Source: Gammaproteobacteria bacterium (GTDB lineage Bacteria > Pseudomonadota > Gammaproteobacteria > Steroidobacterales > Woeseiaceae). From it: 64,000 bases of DNA. Shown here one piece after another: positions 35,270 to 45,198 of the stretch; the first letter of the stretch is position 1; each line of letters opens with the position of its first letter. Below the pieces are notes generated by a model. The model searched no databases and was not told where the DNA came from. It saw only the letters and a program-made list of their open reading frames with translations. Made by a program: the position numbers and the translations under genes. The DNA lies in NCBI GenBank assembly GCA_029863125.1, contig JAOTWB010000008.1:1-64000 (forward strand), given 5' to 3'.

Positions 35270-37276
35270 ATGTATACGCAATGCCCTGAATGCAGCACCG
35301 GATTTCGCGTAACGGCGGAGGTCTTGAAGCAGGCCTCCGGCAAAGTGCGCTGTGGCGGCTGCGGCAACCCGTTCAACGCGCTCGAATACCTGTCTGAAAG
35401 TATGCCGGAACAGCCCGCAGCGAAGGAACCCGAGGCACCGCTTCCGGAACTGCGGCCGGAACCGCTACAAGCGAGCGGGGGCGTCCCGCGGTCCATTTCC
35501 GCCGAACAGAGTGCAGCGCTGCTGAAGACGCTCGACCAGCTCGCGGGCTCTGATATTCGCATCGAGGATACCGGTGTCGAATGGCGCGTACTGGATGAGG
35601 ATGCGGTGTCTGATTCGGTGATCGACGAACTGCTCGACGAGTCGCCAACGCCCATCGACCAATTTCTGACAAAAACACCAACCAGCGTCGAGGCGGGCGA
35701 AATCTTCGACGAATCTGCAAACGCACTGGCGCAAACCCCGGTCGAAGAACTGCGTTTCGACGACGACACTCCCTTGCCCGACGACTTCGATCTGGAAGAT
35801 GAGTCATCGTATCTGTCGAAAACGGCTGATGCCGAAGATTCTTCGCCTGACGACGAAGACAATGCACGCAATGAATCAGGCGACTCACGGATCGACGTCA
35901 CGCTGGGCGAACCGCATGAATGGGCCGACATTCTCGGCGAAGTCGACCAGCCCGCCGACCCCGATGCTGCCGGACCTCTTTACGCTTCACGCGATGCCGG
36001 GCCGGCGCCGACTCAAGCTGGTGAATCCGTCCCGGATGTGGATACGCAGTTCGCGCTTCAGGCTGAAGCCATGGGCATAGACCTGAGCGGCATACACGCC
36101 GCGCCTGGAGACGCGACACCCGACGTCGACGACGAAGCGGAGGTAGTGCTGCAAAACGAGGCTGACGATGAGCCGAACATCGAGATCGAGCCTGAGACCG
36201 AATCAGAATCCGGAGACGCTGTGGTTCGACAAGATCTCCTCGAGGAGGGCGAAGACCAGGCCCCGCTCGAATTCGGTTCCGTCGATACAGCCATGGCGCA
36301 GCTCGAAGAGGAATCGGATGTCTTCGACAAGGAATTCTTCGACGGTGCGGAAGCGCTCGAGCTGCAGGACGACGCGCCGGACACCGAGGTCGGCGAAGGA
36401 ACGCCCCGTCGGCCGGAGAGCGAAGAAAGCCACCACGTCGTTCCGCCACCAACCGAACAAGAACAAACTCTCAACATGATGATCGACCAGGATCTTCTCA
36501 ATTTTGCGGTAGAAGACAAAGACGGTTTCGCCTCGACGATCGTCATCCCCGAGAAAGAGGCGGAAGACAAAGCCGCTGCTGAAAAAGAATCGCATTTGGC
36601 GGATGACGACGCCTCGGCAGGCTTCGAGACAATCATCATGGAAGGCGACACGATCCGCTCCGCCATCGACACAGGGAAGCACGCAGCAGACGTTGCGGCC
36701 GCGGCGGCCCTCGCGAGGCAGGCAAAAGTCGAACTGGACGATCAGAGCGCGGCGCCACCACGAGAGCGACGCCGGGGCATGATGGCGGCGGCTGTTGCGC
36801 TTGGTTTACTTCTTGTCGTGCAGGTCGTCCACCAGTCGCGCGAGGCGCTCGCGACGATTCCAGCATTCAATAACGTCGTCGGTCCGGTTTATCGTGCTAT
36901 CGGAAAACCACTGTCGCCCGCGTGGGACGTAACGGGCTGGCGTTTCGAGGCCACCCAGGATGTCGTCGATGAAATGGACGATCGGCTGAGCATCTACTCG
37001 CGTATTGGCAACAAATCCGAGGATTCCTTGCCGTACCCGTTAATCAACGTAGCGCTCATCGATCGTTACGAGGAGGCGGTCGGCAATAAGACGCTTGATC
37101 CGGCTGAATACCTGAACAACGGCCTGGACCCGAGCACTCCCGTAGCGCCGGGCGATACGTTTAACGCGGTAATTTCCATCGAGTCGCCGGCGAAAGACGC
37201 AACCGGGTACCGGCTCAAGGCCTGCTACCGTCAGTCCGCCGGAGAGCTGCGCTGCAGTAACCCGGACTTCAGGTAA
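35270..37276 (+). CDS. Zinc-ribbon and DUF3426 membrane protein with long acidic spacer
   Basis: A 668-residue protein with three parts. The N-terminal zinc ribbon (CPECSTGF and VRCGGCGNPF, two CxxC pairs) is of the MJ0042 type. A very long, acidic and low-complexity region (about residues 45-490), rich in Asp, Glu and Pro, follows. A transmembrane helix (about 503-522, GMMAAAVALGLLLVVQVVH) then leads to a periplasmic DUF3426 domain (about 560-668, with YSRIGNKSEDSLPYPLINVAL). DUF3426 proteins usually lie between prmA and dusB, as here, but their role is unknown. The acidic spacer is much longer than in most. Confidence 0.85.
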   Translation: MYTQCPECSTGFRVTAEVLKQASGKVRCGGCGNPFNALEYLSESMPEQPAAKEPEAPLPELRPEPLQASGGVPRSISAEQSAALLKTLDQLAGSDIRIEDTGVEWRVLDEDAVSDSVIDELLDESPTPIDQFLTKTPTSVEAGEIFDESANALAQTPVEELRFDDDTPLPDDFDLEDESSYLSKTADAEDSSPDDEDNARNESGDSRIDVTLGEPHEWADILGEVDQPADPDAAGPLYASRDAGPAPTQAGESVPDVDTQFALQAEAMGIDLSGIHAAPGDATPDVDDEAEVVLQNEADDEPNIEIEPETESESGDAVVRQDLLEEGEDQAPLEFGSVDTAMAQLEEESDVFDKEFFDGAEALELQDDAPDTEVGEGTPRRPESEESHHVVPPPTEQEQTLNMMIDQDLLNFAVEDKDGFASTIVIPEKEAEDKAAAEKESHLADDDASAGFETIIMEGDTIRSAIDTGKHAADVAAAAALARQAKVELDDQSAAPPRERRRGMMAAAVALGLLLVVQVVHQSREALATIPAFNNVVGPVYRAIGKPLSPAWDVTGWRFEATQDVVDEMDDRLSIYSRIGNKSEDSLPYPLINVALIDRYEEAVGNKTLDPAEYLNNGLDPSTPVAPGDTFNAVISIESPAKDATGYRLKACYRQSAGELRCSNPDFR

Positions 37277-37333
37277 GGGACCGGACGCGGGCCCGTTTCC
37301 TGCAGATAGCGCCTTCCTGCAGTAGAATGCGGC

Positions 37334-38317
37334 ATGCCCGCCGTCGACCTGAAGCCGCTGCAAATCGGCCCGTACACGCTATCCAGCCCGTTTGTGCTTG
37401 CGCCCATGGCCGGAGTCACGGACGCGCCGTTTCGGCGTCTCTGCCGCCAGTTTGGCGCCGGCATGACCACCACCGAGATGACGACCGCTGACACCAGTCT
37501 CTGGCAGACGCCCAAATCACGCCATCGGCTTGACCTCGATCTCGACGCAGAACCGGTCACCGTGCAAATCGCGGGCTCCGACCCGCAGCAATTGGCTCTC
37601 GCCGCCCAGGCCTGCGTCGACCGGGGCGCTCAAATCATCGACATCAATATGGGTTGTCCGGCGAAGAAAGTCTGCAGGAAACTCGCGGGCTCAGCGCTGC
37701 TTAGAGACGAAAAGCTGGTGGCGTCCATTCTGGGTGCTGTTGTCCGTGCGGTCAGCGTGCCCGTTACGCTCAAATGCAGGACGGGCTGGAACACCGAGCA
37801 CCGCAATGCCATCGACATTGCGCGGCTCGCCGAGGACGCCGGGATCCAGGCACTCGCCATTCACGGTCGAACGCGCGCGTGCAGGTACAGCGGTGAGGCC
37901 GAATACGAGACGATCGCCGCGGTCAAGCGAGCTGTAAAAATACCGGTTATAGCAAACGGAGATATAACGACTTTAGAGAAGTCGCTCGAAGTACTGCGTG
38001 TAACTAATGCAGATGGCCTTATGATTGGACGCGGCGCCCAGGGACGCCCTTGGATCTTTCGCGAACTTGGACGTCTTCTAAATTCGACTGAGGAAAATAC
38101 GCAGCTAGAAAAAACTGAATTGCGTGATATTATGCTCGGCCACTTGAACGATCTTCACCGGTTTTATGGGGATCCAACCGGAGTTCGAGTGGCTCGCAAG
38201 CACCTGACCTGGTACTGCAACAGCCTGGACGACGCCGACGCTTTTCGTCATCAGGTGGTTCGCGTCGAGCGTGCTTCAGAACAAATCAGTTTGACAAAAG
38301 AATTCTTCAGGATTTAA
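37334..38317 (+). CDS. dusB: tRNA-dihydrouridine synthase B
   Basis: A 327-residue FMN enzyme that reduces uridine to dihydrouridine in the tRNA D-loop. It begins LQIGPYTLSSPFVLAPMAGVTD. The catalytic Cys is in DINMGCPAKKVCRKLAGSA. GRTRACRYSGEAEYETIAAVK and ANGDI are FMN-binding blocks. It is followed by fis 5 bp later in the classical dusB-fis operon. From about 37925 to 38180 the codon choice turns AT-rich (ATA, TTA, CTA, GTA), unlike the rest of the gene. Confidence 0.97.
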   Translation: MPAVDLKPLQIGPYTLSSPFVLAPMAGVTDAPFRRLCRQFGAGMTTTEMTTADTSLWQTPKSRHRLDLDLDAEPVTVQIAGSDPQQLALAAQACVDRGAQIIDINMGCPAKKVCRKLAGSALLRDEKLVASILGAVVRAVSVPVTLKCRTGWNTEHRNAIDIARLAEDAGIQALAIHGRTRACRYSGEAEYETIAAVKRAVKIPVIANGDITTLEKSLEVLRVTNADGLMIGRGAQGRPWIFRELGRLLNSTEENTQLEKTELRDIMLGHLNDLHRFYGDPTGVRVARKHLTWYCNSLDDADAFRHQVVRVERASEQISLTKEFFRI

Positions 38318-38322
38318 TCAAC

Positions 38323-38601
38323 GTGGCTCAAGAAAAGCATAAGAAGAAGGACCTCCGGTCCAGGAAAAGCAAGAAACCTCTCTGCAAACACACGGAAGAT
38401 GCGCTCGATCAATACTTTACGACCCTGAACGGTGATCGGCCGGGTGACCTGTACGACCTGGTCATTGGCGAGGTTGAACGGCCCTTGTTCAAAGCCGTCA
38501 TGGATTACACGCAAGGCAACCAGAGCCAGGCCGCCGGTATACTCGGCATCAATCGCGGTACCTTGCGAAAGAAACTCAGGACTTACTTGCTCATAAAATA
38601 G
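38323..38601 (+). CDS. fis: DNA-binding protein Fis
   Basis: A 92-residue nucleoid-associated protein and growth-phase regulator. The C-terminal HTH is VMDYTQGNQSQAAGILGINR and GTLRKKLR, and the DALDQYFTTLNG block is the usual N-side dimer helix. The N-terminal 20 residues are Lys/Arg-rich (VAQEKHKKKDLRSRKSKK), more basic than in enterobacterial Fis. The start is GTG 38323, just after dusB. Fis is largely confined to Gammaproteobacteria and close relatives. Confidence 0.97.
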   Translation: MAQEKHKKKDLRSRKSKKPLCKHTEDALDQYFTTLNGDRPGDLYDLVIGEVERPLFKAVMDYTQGNQSQAAGILGINRGTLRKKLRTYLLIK

Positions 38602-38640
38602 AAGCTGCATCGGTATCCCTTTTTCTTTTCAGGTGCACCC

Positions 38641-40191
38641 ATGTTCAACGTACGACGCGCGCTTGTCAGTGTTTCTGACAAGCGTGGATTGATTCCTTTT
38701 ATCAGCGGCCTCGCCGAACTCGGTATTGAAGTGCTGTCAACGGGCGGTACCTGCCGTCGGCTTCGCGAGGCCGGCCTCGACGTAATCGAAGTGTCGGAAA
38801 AAACCGGTTTCCCGGAAATCATGGGCGGTCGTGTCAAGACGCTGCACCCGATCATCCATGGTGGTCTGCTCGGTCGCCGCGGCACCGACGAAGCAGTAAT
38901 GGCCGAGCACGGCATCGAAGCAATCGACCTTCTTGTCGTCAATCTGTACCCCTTCGAAGAGACCATCGCACGCGACGAGACGACAATCGATGACGCCATC
39001 GAAAATATCGATATCGGTGGTCCCGCAATGATTCGGGCCGCTTCGAAAAATCACGATGGCGTTGCCGTCGTCGTTAGCCCGGATGACTACGAGGCCGTTC
39101 TCGACAAGCTCAAGAATGATGAACTCTCTCTCGAGCATCGACGTCGCCTCGCGGCCAAGGCGTACGCGCACACGGCAAGCTATGACACGGCCATTACCAC
39201 GTACCTGTCGCGGTCGCTGGGAGATGACGTGCTGGGCGAACGCTTCCTGTATTCGGGCACTCTCTCGCAGCGGCTGCGCTACGGCGAGAATCCGCACCAG
39301 GAAGCGGCATTCTATGTTGATCAGCAGTCCCCGGAGAACTCGCTCGCCAGGGCCAAACAGCTGCAGGGTAAGGCTTTGTCCTATAACAACATCGCGGACA
39401 GCGACGCGGCCCTCGAATGCGTCAGGCAATTCGAGAATCCGGCCTGCGTGATCGTCAAGCACGCCAATCCATGCGGGGTCGCGGTCGCCGAGGACCCATT
39501 GGACGCCTACGCGAAAGCTTTCAAGACGGATCCGACGTCGGCGTTTGGCGGCATCATCGCCTTCAATCGCCCGCTCGACGCAAAGACGGCAGAAGCCATT
39601 ATCGAACGGCAGTTTGTTGAAGTCATCGTCGCCCCGGTTATTGAAGCCGACGCGGCCGCGGTGATATCGGCGAAGAAAAACGTTCGCGTGCTCGAGACGG
39701 GCGACTGGACCGGCAACGCCGTCGCGGGCTTCGACTTCAAAAAGGTATCCGGCGGACTGCTGGTTCAGAATACCGACCTGGGTGTAATTACTGCCGATGA
39801 CCTCAAGATCGTTACAGAAAAAGCGCCCACTGCAGCACAGGTCAGGGACCTGTTGTTCGCCTGGACCGTGGTCAAGTACGTCAAGTCAAACGCCATCATC
39901 TTCTGCAAGGACAACATGACCATTGGCGTCGGCGCCGGTCAGATGAGCCGCGTGTACAGCACGAAGATCGCCGCGATCAAGGCCGGCGACGAAGGTTTCG
40001 AGGTCAAGGGCTCGGTCATGGCATCAGACGCCTTTTTCCCGTTCCGTGACGGCATCGATGCCGCGGCCGAGCACGGTATTTCGGCCATCATTCAGCCAGG
40101 CGGTTCGATGCGCGATGACGAGGTCATCCAGGCCGCTGACGAACACGGACTGGCGATGGTTTTTACCGGCATGCGCCATTTTCGCCATTAG
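38641..40191 (+). CDS. purH: Bifunctional AICAR formyltransferase / IMP cyclohydrolase
   Basis: Catalyses the last two steps of purine synthesis, from AICAR to IMP. The 516 residues comprise an N-terminal cyclohydrolase (about 1-190; [40 protein letters not shown]) and a C-terminal transformylase. The latter carries [49 protein letters not shown] and the ending [18 protein letters not shown], with the catalytic Lys-His pair in VKHANPCG. It starts 39 bp after fis. Confidence 0.99.
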   Translation: MFNVRRALVSVSDKRGLIPFISGLAELGIEVLSTGGTCRRLREAGLDVIEVSEKTGFPEIMGGRVKTLHPIIHGGLLGRRGTDEAVMAEHGIEAIDLLVVNLYPFEETIARDETTIDDAIENIDIGGPAMIRAASKNHDGVAVVVSPDDYEAVLDKLKNDELSLEHRRRLAAKAYAHTASYDTAITTYLSRSLGDDVLGERFLYSGTLSQRLRYGENPHQEAAFYVDQQSPENSLARAKQLQGKALSYNNIADSDAALECVRQFENPACVIVKHANPCGVAVAEDPLDAYAKAFKTDPTSAFGGIIAFNRPLDAKTAEAIIERQFVEVIVAPVIEADAAAVISAKKNVRVLETGDWTGNAVAGFDFKKVSGGLLVQNTDLGVITADDLKIVTEKAPTAAQVRDLLFAWTVVKYVKSNAIIFCKDNMTIGVGAGQMSRVYSTKIAAIKAGDEGFEVKGSVMASDAFFPFRDGIDAAAEHGISAIIQPGGSMRDDEVIQAADEHGLAMVFTGMRHFRH

Positions 40192-40232
40192 ACTATTGCT
40201 GGAGCGAGACTGCGGATCGGAGCACATCAGGA

Positions 40233-41516
40233 ATGAAGATCCTCATCATTGGTTCGGGCGGACGCGAACATGCGCTGGCCTGGAAGTGCGCCCAGTCGCC
40301 CGGAGTGGACGCTGTGCTGGTCGCGCCGGGCAACGCCGGCACCGCGCGCGAGCGCAGGGTGCGCAACGTCGCCGTCGCATCCGACGACATCGAGGGACTA
40401 CTGGCGCTCGCACAAAAGGAAAAAATCGGCCTGACGATCGTCGGTCCGGAGGCGCCGCTGGTTGCGGGTATCGTCGACCGCTTCGAAGCGCTCGGGCTGC
40501 CCTGCTTCGGCCCGAGCGCCGCGGCGGCCCGGCTCGAGGGCTCAAAAGCATTCACCAAGGATTTTCTCGCCCGACATGATATTCCGACGGCCGCGTACCG
40601 CAATTTCTCCGAATTGCAGCCCGCGCTGGAGTATATTCGCGCACAGGGCGCGCCGATCGTGATCAAAGCGGACGGCCTGGCTGCAGGCAAAGGCGTCATT
40701 GTCGCAATGAGCCTGGAGGAAGCCGAGCGGGCGGCGACCGACATGCTGGCCGGCGGCAGTTTCGGTGACGCCGGGGCCCGCATCGTCGTCGAGGAGTATC
40801 TCGATGGCGAAGAAGCGAGTTTCATCGTTATCACCGACGGTGACTCCATCCTTCCCCTGGCGACCTCACAGGACCACAAGGCGCGCGATGAGGGCGATGT
40901 TGGTCCCAACACGGGCGGCATGGGCGCGTATTCGCCGGCGCCGGTGGTGACAAAAGAGATCGGGCGACGGATCATGGATCTTGTCATTCGGCCGACGCTC
41001 GCCGGTATGCAGGCGGACGGTAGCCCTTATCTTGGCTTCCTGTATGCCGGACTGATGATCATGCCGGACGGAACGCCCAAGGTGATCGAATTCAACTGCC
41101 GTATGGGCGATCCGGAGACGCAGCCGATTCTCATGCGACTCGAGTCCGACCTTGTGGAAATCTGTGCGGCGACGCTGGATGGCACCCTGGACCAGCAAAG
41201 CGCCGCTTGGGATCCACGCGCGGCGCTGGGCGTCGTGATGGCCGCCGGCGGGTACCCGGCAAGCTATGCAAGAGGCAAACGTATCAGCGGCCTCGAAGAA
41301 GCCGACAGCGATACGCAAAAGGTATTCCATGCCGGAACCGCCAGCGACGGTAAAACGGTGACAACGAATGGCGGCCGGGTGCTGTGTGTCGTTGGTCTCG
41401 GTGATACCGTCGCCGCGGCGGCGAAATGCGCGTACGAGGCGGTCGACAAGATCAAGTGGCAGGACGTCTACTTTCGCCGCGACATCGGACACCGCGCAAT
41501 TGCGAGAGAGAGCTAG
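40233..41516 (+). CDS. purD: Phosphoribosylamine-glycine ligase
   Basis: Joins glycine to phosphoribosylamine with ATP (GAR synthetase). The 427-residue ATP-grasp enzyme begins MKILIIGSGGREHALAWK. IVIKADGLAAGKGVIV is the ATP loop, VVEEYLDGEEASFI the second grasp block and FNCRMGDPETQPIL a conserved catalytic segment. AAGGYPASY is in the C-domain. It lies in the purH-purD order found in many Gammaproteobacteria. Confidence 0.99.
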   Translation: MKILIIGSGGREHALAWKCAQSPGVDAVLVAPGNAGTARERRVRNVAVASDDIEGLLALAQKEKIGLTIVGPEAPLVAGIVDRFEALGLPCFGPSAAAARLEGSKAFTKDFLARHDIPTAAYRNFSELQPALEYIRAQGAPIVIKADGLAAGKGVIVAMSLEEAERAATDMLAGGSFGDAGARIVVEEYLDGEEASFIVITDGDSILPLATSQDHKARDEGDVGPNTGGMGAYSPAPVVTKEIGRRIMDLVIRPTLAGMQADGSPYLGFLYAGLMIMPDGTPKVIEFNCRMGDPETQPILMRLESDLVEICAATLDGTLDQQSAAWDPRAALGVVMAAGGYPASYARGKRISGLEEADSDTQKVFHAGTASDGKTVTTNGGRVLCVVGLGDTVAAAAKCAYEAVDKIKWQDVYFRRDIGHRAIARES

Positions 41517-41522
41517 TCAGCA

Positions 41523-42728
41523 ATGCTGAGCACGACCGAGGCCCGGGAAGCAGTCCTCTCCTCCATGCCGGAGTTTCCGGCCGAAGTGACGCCTGTCGGA
41601 AGCGCGAATGGATGCGTACTTCGTCAAATCGTACGCGCCGAGAGAGACCAGCCCCCTTTCGACCGCGTCATGATGGACGGCGTCGCCCTCAGGTTTGCAG
41701 ACGTCGAAAAGGGTGCGCGCGAGTTCCCGGTCCAGGCGACGCAGGCTGCCGGTGATCCGGTCCTCGCGCTGCAACCGGGTAGCTGCATCGAAATCATGAC
41801 CGGCGCTTCTCTGCCCGGCAACGCGGATTGCATTATTCCGGTTGAACGCATTTCGTTAAGGAACGGAGTCGCAGTCATCGACGACGATTACGAGGCAAAA
41901 ATCGGCCAGTTCATTCACCGGCGCGCCTCGGACCATTCAGCCGGCGCCCATCTCCTGGCGCCCGGCAAACGCATTTCCCCGATGGATGTCGCGATCATTG
42001 CGTCATGCGGTCTGACCGAAATCGAGGTCAGCCGCCGGCCGATCGTTCGCGTAATTTCGACGGGCAACGAGCTGGTAGCGCCAGGCGCACCGATCAAACC
42101 GCAGCAGATTAGGCTGTCGAACGGGCCTGCGATTCAGGCCATGCTCATGGAACGGGGTTACGCCCAGTGCGTTCACGACCACTTGCTCGACGATCTCGAC
42201 GAACTGCGTGAGCGCATTGCCGTGCATCTGGCCGAAGCCGACGTACTGATCCTGAGTGGCGGTGTGTCGATGGGCAAAGCAGACTTTGTGCCTGGCGTGA
42301 TGGCTGAACTCGGCGTCAACGTGGTGTTCCATAAGGTCAGCCAGCGGCCCGGCAAACCCATGTGGTTCGGCATTGGCCCGAAGAAGAAGGCCGTGTTCGC
42401 ATTGCCTGGCAATCCGGTATCGGCGCTGGTTTGCTGCCGCCAGTACGTGATTCCCGCCCTCGCGGCCGCGTCAGCGGCAGCACCGCAGCCTCCCGAATTT
42501 GCGGTGCTTGCGAGCGACATCACGTTCGAACCGGATCTCACCTGTTTCCAGCCGGTGCGCCTGGTGTCCAGCGCCGGCGGCCAGGTGCTCGCAGTGCCGG
42601 TCAAGACGAACACCTCGGGTGATTTCACGGCCCTGTCGGCAACCGACGGCTACGTCGAACTGGCGCGAGAGCAAGACCATTTCCCGGCAGGTACCGCGGT
42701 GTTCCTGCATCGTTGGCGTGCCTGCTAG
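41523..42728 (+). CDS. moeA: Molybdopterin molybdenumtransferase
   Basis: Inserts molybdate into adenylated molybdopterin, the last step of Mo-cofactor synthesis. Such cofactors are required here by MsrP. The 401-residue protein shows MMDGVALRFADV (near the D-G-x-A/D active-site loop), GNELVAPG, the nucleotide-binding LILSGGVSMGKADF and ALPGNPVSALVC. Gephyrin-type domains III and IV are complete. It starts 6 bp after purD, an unusual extension of the pur block. Confidence 0.95.
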   Translation: MLSTTEAREAVLSSMPEFPAEVTPVGSANGCVLRQIVRAERDQPPFDRVMMDGVALRFADVEKGAREFPVQATQAAGDPVLALQPGSCIEIMTGASLPGNADCIIPVERISLRNGVAVIDDDYEAKIGQFIHRRASDHSAGAHLLAPGKRISPMDVAIIASCGLTEIEVSRRPIVRVISTGNELVAPGAPIKPQQIRLSNGPAIQAMLMERGYAQCVHDHLLDDLDELRERIAVHLAEADVLILSGGVSMGKADFVPGVMAELGVNVVFHKVSQRPGKPMWFGIGPKKKAVFALPGNPVSALVCCRQYVIPALAAASAAAPQPPEFAVLASDITFEPDLTCFQPVRLVSSAGGQVLAVPVKTNTSGDFTALSATDGYVELAREQDHFPAGTAVFLHRWRAC

Positions 42729-42770
42729 CGGGCCTTGCGGCCAAGCGGGCGGTACCAGATACTGGCTGAC

Positions 42771-43394
42771 ATGATTTCAGCCGATGACGCACTTCTGAAA
42801 CTACGCGAAGGCAATCGCCGCTTCGTCGCCGGCGAAATAGACGCCGATCAGCTGGCCAGCCGCACCCACCGGGTCGACCTGTCGGGCGGACAACATCCTT
42901 TTGCAATTATTCATGCCTGTTCCGACTCCCGCGTGCCGGTCGAACTGGTCTTCGACCAGGGCTTCGGCGACCTGTTTGTGATCCGCGTGGCCGGCAATAT
43001 CGTTGCCCCTTCGCAGATCGGCAGCATCGAGTTTGCGGCCAGTCAGTTCGGTACCAGGCTCGTCGTCGTGCTCGGGCATTCGAACTGCGGTGCCGTTGCG
43101 GCGGCGTTGAAAGAACTCGCCCTCGAACAAACGCACCGATCACCGAACCTGCGGGCGATCGTGGATCGGGTGCGGCCCGCCATCGAGCCGGTACTCCAGA
43201 CACACAAGGACAGCGACACGCATACGCTTACGAGTGCCGCTGTGCGCGCCAATATTCTGGCATCCGTGGAACGACTGAGACACGGTTCCCTCATCCTCGA
43301 GCAGCTCATCGAAGCCGGTGAACTGACGGTCGTCGGTGCCGAGTATTCGCTGGAGACCGGCAGGGTCGAGTTCTTCGACGAAGAACCATCATGA
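42771..43394 (+). CDS. Beta-class carbonic anhydrase
   Basis: Reversible hydration of CO2. The 207-residue protein from ATG 42771 has the zinc motif IHACSDSRVPVELVF (Cys and the Asp-Arg pair) and VLGHSNCGAVAAAL (His and Cys). RVAGNIVAPSQIGSIEFA is the family block between them. No signal peptide, so cytoplasmic. The frame is open 12 codons further upstream, to TTG 42735, but that start is not needed. It is coupled to the next gene by a 4-bp overlap. Confidence 0.95.
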   Translation: MISADDALLKLREGNRRFVAGEIDADQLASRTHRVDLSGGQHPFAIIHACSDSRVPVELVFDQGFGDLFVIRVAGNIVAPSQIGSIEFAASQFGTRLVVVLGHSNCGAVAAALKELALEQTHRSPNLRAIVDRVRPAIEPVLQTHKDSDTHTLTSAAVRANILASVERLRHGSLILEQLIEAGELTVVGAEYSLETGRVEFFDEEPS

Positions 43395-43795
43395 GCAGTC
43401 CCTCGATCCGCGGCCGGTGCTTCTGCGGAAGAATCCGTTTCGAGGTGGTCGGCCCGGAGAAGTTTGCCTGTTTTTGCTACTGCGAGAGCTGCCAGCGCGC
43501 CGCCGGTGCGCCGGTCGTCGCATGGGCAACCTACGATCGCGACACCTTTGTCGTAACGCAAGGCGAATTTCACTGGCATCACTCGTCACCGGGTGTGACG
43601 CGCGGCATTTGCTGCAACTGCGGTTCGTCGATCACTTACGAAAACGAGAACCGGGCCGGCGAAATCGACATAGCCGTGAACTGCCTCGACGACCCGGGCA
43701 CGCCAACCCCGCGGGCGCACATCTGGACCGAGGACAAGCAGGCGTGGTTCAAGATCGGCGACGATCTGCCCGCCTACGAAAAAAACATCGGCTAG
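43391..43795 (+). CDS. GFA/CENP-V-family zinc protein
   Basis: A 134-residue protein of the glutathione-dependent formaldehyde-activating (Gfa/CENP-V/Mss4-like) fold. Cys pairs are visible in GRCFCGRIRF, CFCYCESCQRAAG and ICCNCGSSITYE, which together bind structural zinc. Relatives bind glutathione or act as small-molecule carriers. For most, including this one, the activity is not shown. The start overlaps the carbonic anhydrase stop by 4 bp (ATGA), so the two are one transcription unit. Confidence 0.93.
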   Translation: MSSPSIRGRCFCGRIRFEVVGPEKFACFCYCESCQRAAGAPVVAWATYDRDTFVVTQGEFHWHHSSPGVTRGICCNCGSSITYENENRAGEIDIAVNCLDDPGTPTPRAHIWTEDKQAWFKIGDDLPAYEKNIG

Positions 43796-43893
43796 CAGCC
43801 CCTCGTATTCGGGCACCGTTTTTCCGACCGATTTCCTGACGCGGCCCCGTCTTATGGGGTAGCCGAACCGACCGGCCCTCAGGAGAAAAAATC

Positions 43894-44679
43894 ATGAAAA
43901 TCAGAACCCTTAGCTTAGTCTCGAGCTTGTTTGCCCTGCTGTTTGCCCCCATCGCCGCAGTCGCCGATATGCACGACGAAGATGATGGGGATGAAATCGA
44001 ATTCGACGAAGCGCACGTCTTCTTTGAACTGAACAACACCGACGGAGATCTCGGCATCCACGCACTGATCGACGGTGAGCCGTGGAAGCGACTGCGTATC
44101 GAGGACCAGCAAGAGCGCCGCATTCTCGACATCACACTGCGCGATCGCCTGCGCCGCCAGGGACTGACCGAACTCTTCTTCGAGAGTGCCGAACCGAGTT
44201 TCGACGAGCTGTCACCCGAGGAATTCTTCGAGCGTTTTCCGGCGGGCACCTATGAAATCGAGGGCGTCACGCTCGAAGGCGATGAACTCGAAAGCGAGAC
44301 CGAGATCACGCACGCCATGCCGGCGCCGCCGGAACCGAAAGTGAATGGCATGGACTTTGACGAGGATTGTGAAGAAGGCGATCCGGTTGCCGTCTCAGCG
44401 CCGGTTGTCATTGCCTGGGACCCTGTCGACTCGACGCACCCGGACCTTGGTTCGCCACGCTCCGGCGCAATTACTGTTCTCAACTACGAAGTTGTGGTTG
44501 AAGTCGAGATCGATGACGATTTTGCCAGCGTACTGAGTGTCACACTGCCCCCAGCTGTGACCAGCATGACGATTCCGGCCGAGTTCATCGCGCAAGGTGA
44601 TGAGTTCAAGTATGAAGTGCTGGCGCGCGAAGAAAGCTTCAACCAGACAGCGACCGAAAGCTGCTTCGTTCTCGAGTAA
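43894..44679 (+). CDS. Secreted acidic protein of unknown function
   Basis: Not recognised. A 261-residue protein with signal peptide ending IAAVADMHDEDDG. The N-terminal half is acidic and helical (DEAHVFFELNNTDGDLGIHAL, FDELSPEEFFERFPAG). The C-terminal half looks like a fibronectin-type III or other Ig-like beta domain (PVVIAWDPVDSTHPDLG, TVLNYEVVVEVE, TMTIPAEFIAQGDEFKYEVLA). One Cys pair may form a disulfide (EDCEEG and TESCFVLE). The ATG has AGGAGAAAA upstream. The next gene starts 2 bp after its stop, so the two are probably one unit. Confidence 0.7.
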   Translation: MKIRTLSLVSSLFALLFAPIAAVADMHDEDDGDEIEFDEAHVFFELNNTDGDLGIHALIDGEPWKRLRIEDQQERRILDITLRDRLRRQGLTELFFESAEPSFDELSPEEFFERFPAGTYEIEGVTLEGDELESETEITHAMPAPPEPKVNGMDFDEDCEEGDPVAVSAPVVIAWDPVDSTHPDLGSPRSGAITVLNYEVVVEVEIDDDFASVLSVTLPPAVTSMTIPAEFIAQGDEFKYEVLAREESFNQTATESCFVLE

Positions 44680-44681
44680 TA

Positions 44682-45197
44682 ATGAACAGGTGGTGCCAAA
44701 CAACGCGGCGCGGGGTCCTGACCGGCCTTGCGCTGCTTGTTGCCTTCCCGGTCTCAGCCGATACGCCGCTGCAACAAGCCGTGCGCGAACAGCTGCGTGG
44801 CGAATGCTACCTGCTGGTCGAAGACCAGGACGGCGCTCGCCTGTTCGTGTTTTCAACTGGCAGCGTCACGGCCGTTACGGCGCGCCGCCCTGCAAAGACT
44901 TCCAGCAGGCAGGTCGAGGAGGCGCTGATCATGACCCGTAGCGCGGATACTCGAACCCGCGTGCGTGGCCTGACCTTGCTGTCCGGCGTCGATGATCCTG
45001 CCGCCCTGGACGCAGCGCTGGTACTGTTCTCAGATCCGGCCGCGGCCGTCCGTGAAGAGGCGGTGCAACTGATCATCGAGCATCCGGATGCCGACGTCGC
45101 GAGCATCGCCGAAATCGCCTCACGCGATCCATCAGACAGGGTGCGGCAGGCAAGCGCCGAGTTGATCAGCGAACGTTCGGATGACTGGGGAGACTGA
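44682..45197 (+). CDS. Exported HEAT-repeat-like small protein
   Basis: A 171-residue protein with an N-terminal export signal containing two Arg (TTRRGVLTGLALLVAFPVSAD, a possible Tat-like RR). The C-terminal half has two HEAT/PBS-lyase-like helix repeats (SADTRTRVRGLTLLSGVDDP; VREEAVQLIIEHPDADVASI and VRQASAELISERSDDW). Function is unknown, and such repeats usually mediate binding. It follows the acidic secreted protein by 2 bp, and the next gene begins one base after its stop. Confidence 0.68.
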   Translation: MNRWCQTTRRGVLTGLALLVAFPVSADTPLQQAVREQLRGECYLLVEDQDGARLFVFSTGSVTAVTARRPAKTSSRQVEEALIMTRSADTRTRVRGLTLLSGVDDPAALDAALVLFSDPAAAVREEAVQLIIEHPDADVASIAEIASRDPSDRVRQASAELISERSDDWGD

Positions 45198-45198
45198 T

